Below are positions 60,951 through 64,000 of a stretch of 64,000 nt of DNA, piece by piece. Under the pieces are notes generated by a model. The model saw nothing but the letters and a program-made list of their open reading frames with translations, did not search any database and had not been told where the DNA came from. The DNA comes from [Bacillus] enclensis (GTDB taxonomy: Bacteria; Bacillota; Bacilli; Bacillales; Bacillaceae_B), in assembly GCF_001456935.1 (NCBI RefSeq), contig NZ_KQ758482.1:410324-474323 (forward strand), given 5' to 3'. Made by a program: the position numbers and the translations under genes. Position 1 is the first letter of the stretch. Every line of letters starts with the position of its first letter.

Positions 60951-61817
60951 TTATTTAGCCAAAAATCTGGGCAGCAATTCCGAATAATGTTTTGTTTCTA
61001 GGCGGCATTTCAGCAAATTAATCACCATTACTGGTGGTTGACTCACTTGTTTAAAGCCTTGCTGCTCCAGAAATATCATAAAATCTTCATTGCCTGATGG
61101 CACATCAATCCTTAATTTCCCTTGATGTCTAGAAGCTAACTTATCTAATATTAAAGCAGCTGTTTGAGACTCAGGTGCTACAATAGGTCCTAATATCAGA
61201 TTAACTGGTCCTAAAATAGATATTCCATAACCAATAATGTTCGCTTTGTTATCTCTAACTACTAGGCATTGTTCTGATTGGTTTATTCTATTTTGGAGAA
61301 ATTTGCTTCTTTTATCTCCAAATGCAGCCTTATCTAACTTTAAAATTTCTGTAATATTATTACTATTGAACCTTTCAATAGTAACATCCCCGCTTTTGTT
61401 TAATGGTTTATATCCCTCGCAAAGGAACTTATGAACACAATCGACAGTTATAAAGCCCATTTTATCATAAAGGGGTCTGCCTTCTTCGGTTGCAATTAAC
61501 ATAATTGAAGTATTGCTTGAAGTAAAATCTAGACACTTTTGGGTAGCGTCTTTCCCTAGTCCCATTCCCCTATACTCTTTATGAACAATCACCATACCAA
61601 TCGAAGCCAACTTATTATCATAAAGGACTATTGCCGCACTAGAAACAATTTTCCCCTCCGCATTCTTATGTCCGAATATCTTACCGGATGATAAGACTGT
61701 GCCAATCTCATATTCATCATAATCCCACCCGACTGATGCTGATAACTCCATTAAATCCTTAATATCACTTTTATTAAATTGCACTAATTCTAATATTGAA
61801 TTTTTGAATATAGCCAT
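60951..61817 (-). CDS. tandem GNAT N-acetyltransferase (YitH-like)
   Basis: 288 residues. N-terminal GNAT domain with the acetyl-CoA loop VHKEYRGMGLGKDATQKCLD (R-G-x-G-x-G) and GRPLYDKMGFITVD; the C-terminal half (residues 150-288) is a second, degenerate GNAT-like domain (VVRDNKANIIGYGISILGPV; FLEQQGFKQVSQPPVMV). This two-domain plan matches YitH-type acetyltransferases. The acceptor is unknown. Between two family C repeats. Confidence 0.85.
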   Translation of the reverse strand: MAIFKNSILELVQFNKSDIKDLMELSASVGWDYDEYEIGTVLSSGKIFGHKNAEGKIVSSAAIVLYDNKLASIGMVIVHKEYRGMGLGKDATQKCLDFTSSNTSIMLIATEEGRPLYDKMGFITVDCVHKFLCEGYKPLNKSGDVTIERFNSNNITEILKLDKAAFGDKRSKFLQNRINQSEQCLVVRDNKANIIGYGISILGPVNLILGPIVAPESQTAALILDKLASRHQGKLRIDVPSGNEDFMIFLEQQGFKQVSQPPVMVINLLKCRLETKHYSELLPRFLAK

Positions 61818-61880
61818 TACGGATTTCCCCTTTGTACCTCACATAATCATATTAAAATACATTCTTAATTATTTAACTAT

Positions 61881-61935
61881 CCTGCCCTATGCTTGAACAA
61901 AGGTCGGCTGCTTGTTAAGCAAACGCCCCCTTTAG
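61881..61935. repeat. intergenic palindromic repeat, family C copy 2
   Basis: CTTGAACAAAGGTCGGCTGC, TTGTTAAGCAAACGCCCCCTTT; one substitution in the left arm (GGTCGG) breaks perfect pairing. Confidence 0.8.
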
Positions 61936-61949
61936 CGGAACAAGGGGTA

Positions 61950-62553
61950 CTAAAGTTGTTTTTCAACTTCCTCTTCATATTTTTCAACTTGTTTATTATT
62001 ATCTGTGATGCCGTATTTCTTTTCTAGCTCTGGTTTGAGTTTTAACCACATAACATTCTTTTCATAAATGTCCCTGTCAAAATTGTGGTTAAGTTCTTCT
62101 AGAGATAAGCCTAAAGCATCAGCATATGCTTGTTTGGGGTAAATCAAAAGTATCAGGACCTTCCTTGATATACTTATCTACTTGATCTTCAGTAACAGTA
62201 ACGTCGTATTTATCTTCTGCAATGGACTTCCACACTTTATCTTCTTCCAGAGATTTTTCTGCTAATTTTAAAACTTGGTCATCTGTTAAATCGGTTTCAT
62301 AGTTTAATTTTTCTTGGGCTAAAGTCCTTATTATCCATTTGTTTAATTTCCCGTCTTTCTCAAACTTACTTGCTTCAGCCACTGCCTCTTCAAGCACCCT
62401 TTTATAATCCTCGTAAGTGTAAGTATCGGCAATTTCCTTCAATTCTTCATTACTCTTCATTTTTACTTCTATTGCAGCATTATCACTTGATTGGCATCCT
62501 GTGAATAAAAATAGTGCCGTTACACAATATGCAACTAATTTTAAAAATTTCAT
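61950..62553 (-). pseudogene. lipoprotein gene with a frameshift near 62135
   Basis: The frame from 62553 encodes a lipoprotein (lipobox F-T-G-C in ALFLFTGCQSSD) with charged helices and ends at 62119 in ...DTFDLPQTSIC. A second frame (from 62147 to 61950) goes on with PKQAYADALGLSLEELNHNF and ends KYEEEVEKQL. Joining the two around LP/KQAYAD gives one protein of about 200 residues, so a one-base loss in the CCCCAAA run explains the break. This could be a true mutation or a sequencing error. The family resembles SurA-N-like or unknown lipoproteins; I cannot name it. Confidence 0.65.
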
Positions 62554-62666
62554 TATTAACTACCCCCTCTCTAAACTGCACCCCGTTTCTTCTTAATAAA
62601 TTTGACGAAGACCAACAATTTTTAGTTTCGCTTATTCCGTTAACTTGCTCATAAATTGAATAAGGG

Positions 62667-62701
62667 CAATAGCCGGATCATTAGCTGATCTTCACTTATT
62701 G
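62667..62701 (-). terminator. hairpin after the alpha/beta hydrolase gene
   Basis: Minus strand GGCAATAAGTGAAGATCA-gctaa-TGATCCGGCTATTGCC: inner GATCA/TGATC perfect, outer GGCAATA/TATTGCC; weak T run. Confidence 0.5.
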
Positions 62702-62723
62702 CCACCTATAATGGAAGAATCAT

Positions 62724-63455
62724 TTATAGTTTAGACTTCATTTCCTTAATAGCATTTATAACTAATTGAGGTTCGTCGATGTGGACGGCGTGTCCAGCCT
62801 CCTTAATAACAAGGTGATTACTTGTTGTGGAGAGGTTGGCAAGTTCCTTCTGAAACATCATCCATTGAGCCATAGACTGGTTTGTATGATGGGACTGTGT
62901 ACCGCCTGTAATGACAAGAAGAGGAATTTCTCCAAGTTTTATTCCTTTTACTTGCTCCAAACTTTCTTCAAACTCGCTTAGTGTAGCTTCTACTGCAAAC
63001 TGTCCTAAATAATCTTTTTGGACTTTCTCTGTAAATAATGGAACCATCTTTTTATTTTGTTCTTCGTGAACGGAATCCAACAGAATTACTCCTGCGACCT
63101 CTTCTGGATACCTATTAGCAAATAATCTAGCGTTTACACCCCCGAAAGAATGCCCTACTAGTAGATACGGAGGTTTGACTTCGGCTTCTTTGAGTAAATT
63201 TCTCAGATTATTGATAATTTGCATACTATGTTTTGGTTTGCTACTCTTCTCGCTTCTCCCAATACCGTCCCTATCATAGAAGAATACATTTGCAAACTTT
63301 GAAACATCGTTTTTAATCGAATTCCAGTTATTCAAGTCCCAACCATATCCAGACTCAAAAACGATTGTTAAATTATCAGTACAACTTTTTATGTATTCAT
63401 AATATAGTTCAATACCTTCTAAGTTTACTTTTTGACCAACAGCACTTCCAGTCAT
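62724..63455 (-). CDS. alpha/beta hydrolase
   Basis: About 243 residues from the ATG at 63455 (GGAGG five bases upstream). Oxyanion region VFESGYGWDLNNWNSI, DRDGIGRSEKSSKP, nucleophile Ser in YLLVGHSFGGVNARLFA, and the catalytic His in IKEAGHAVHIDEPQLV. No signal peptide. The pattern fits the haloperoxidase/esterase-like branch; the substrate is unknown. Between two conserved intergenic hairpins, like the other single genes in this stretch. Confidence 0.9.
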   Translation of the reverse strand: MTGSAVGQKVNLEGIELYYEYIKSCTDNLTIVFESGYGWDLNNWNSIKNDVSKFANVFFYDRDGIGRSEKSSKPKHSMQIINNLRNLLKEAEVKPPYLLVGHSFGGVNARLFANRYPEEVAGVILLDSVHEEQNKKMVPLFTEKVQKDYLGQFAVEATLSEFEESLEQVKGIKLGEIPLLVITGGTQSHHTNQSMAQWMMFQKELANLSTTSNHLVIKEAGHAVHIDEPQLVINAIKEMKSKL

Positions 63456-63510
63456 AAACTCCTCCAAAAATTTGTCATTACAGAAGTAATTCTAGGTATT
63501 CTTCAATTAA

Positions 63511-63563
63511 CCTGCCCTTCACTTGAACAAAGGGCGGCTGCTTGTTAAGCACACGCCCCTTTT
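63511..63563. repeat. intergenic palindromic repeat, family C copy 3
   Basis: CTTGAACAAAGGGCGGCTGC, TTGTTAAGCACACGCCCCTTTTT. Followed by a T run on the plus strand, so it may be a terminator for that strand or a bidirectional one. Confidence 0.8.
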
Positions 63564-63695
63564 TGTGGAATAAGCCAATTATTCACAACGACTAAATACT
63601 CTTTTAATATCTTCCCGCCTAATCCTCTTCAAAAAATATCCCCAATTTAAACCCTCACCGGTCTTTTCATTTTTCTCAGGAGAGCGTAAGAATAC

Positions 63696-64000
63696 TTATA
63701 CTATCCGAGAATAGTAAGCTACATCGGCAACTCTGCCTTGTAAATGCGATTCAGGCAGCACCGCCACCAAAGTAAATCCGAGTTTTTCAATTAACTTTTT
63801 TGACGGTATAATTTTATTTTCTATAGTAGCAAATAGGCGTTTAAAGTTTAATGTGCTTTTACAATGCTCAATGACCGCGGAAACCGCTTCATACGCAAAA
63901 CCGCTTCCCCAATGCTCCCTCATGAAGCGATAGCCAATTTCGCCAAGATAACCTTCTGCTATTTCTGGAATCATGACATCACCGATGAATTCATCCGTAT
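63696..64000 (-). CDS. GNAT N-acetyltransferase, 5' end cut by window edge
   Basis: The frame runs in from beyond 64000 (TDEFIGDVMIPEIAEGYLGE) and ends at 63696. EIGYRFMREHWGSGFAYEAV is the RimJ/RimL-type GNAT pattern (acetyl-CoA binding W-G-x-G-x-A) and IPSKKLIEKLGFTLV is the typical next helix. Missing N-terminus lies outside the window. Likely an acetyltransferase acting on a protein or small amine; substrate unknown. Confidence 0.85.
   Translation of the reverse strand, partial: TDEFIGDVMIPEIAEGYLGEIGYRFMREHWGSGFAYEAVSAVIEHCKSTLNFKRLFATIENKIIPSKKLIEKLGFTLVAVLPESHLQGRVADVAYYSRIV

Noticed and set aside
60825..63563. True integron attC array
   Set aside because: Each repeat has a single GTTAAGC box in its loop instead of paired R/L boxes, and no integrase gene is visible; kept only as a cassette-like observation.

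Overview
The window looks like a chromosomal segment of a spore-forming, low-GC Gram-positive bacterium of the Bacillaceae. Evidence: a GerA-type spore germinant receptor operon, a SAM-I (S-box) riboswitch ahead of hom, an RsbR-type stressosome protein behind a sigma-B-like promoter, YobU/YobV and YxjI homologues, an FdhF/DUF1641 formate dehydrogenase pair, AGGAGG-type ribosome binding sites and frequent TTG/GTG starts. I cannot name the genus from sequence alone. No tRNA, rRNA, CRISPR array or intact transposase was seen.

Bases 1-15.8 kb form a defence island that is AT-rich and partly decayed. From the left it holds a McrBC-like type IV pair (DUF2357 protein, cut by the window edge, plus an McrB-like GTPase), a complete type I restriction-modification operon (Xre regulator, hsdM, hsdS, hsdR), a nuclease-like gene broken by an in-frame stop, a two-gene ATPase + DUF4276 unit on the opposite strand, and the remains of a sulfur-binding-domain HNH endonuclease of the phosphorothioate-targeting type IV kind. 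Two MazG-like genes, one dead (3.9-4.2 kb) and one intact (15.4-15.8 kb), stand in the same orientation on either side of the type I-to-SBD block.

16-27 kb is a mixed accessory stretch: an Xre regulator, a secreted nuclease lipoprotein with a calcium-loop tail, a lipase-like protein paired with a tandem AAA+ ATPase, the divergent yobU/yobV pair, yxjI and several hypotheticals. 27-40 kb is a nearly complete molybdenum cofactor and formate dehydrogenase cluster: moaA, mobA, mobB, moaC, modAB (no modC seen), moaB, moaD, moaE, moeA, moeB, then divergently fdhD, fdhF and the DUF1641 partner. The layout makes sense as cofactor synthesis and molybdate uptake serving the adjacent enzyme.

40.8-47.6 kb is a seven-gene operon for an acid sugar: IclR regulator, FAH-family hydrolase, zinc dehydrogenase, L-rhamnonate-dehydratase-like enolase and a DctPQM TRAP transporter, under a good sigma-A-like promoter with a perfect 20-bp palindrome next to the ribosome binding site. 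It is best explained as a diketo-hydrolase route from L-rhamnonate (or a close relative) to pyruvate and lactate.

47.8-60 kb carries a fasciclin protein, a dienelactone-hydrolase-like protein, S-box-controlled hom and aspartokinase, the RsbR paralogue, the gerA-type operon, a DUF2089/SHOCT-like operon and a DinB protein. 60.4 kb to the end is an array of single accessory genes (DUF2750, two GNATs, a frameshifted lipoprotein, an alpha/beta hydrolase), all on the minus strand and several separated by copies of one conserved palindromic repeat. Three families of intergenic dyad repeats (called A, B and C here) recur across the window.
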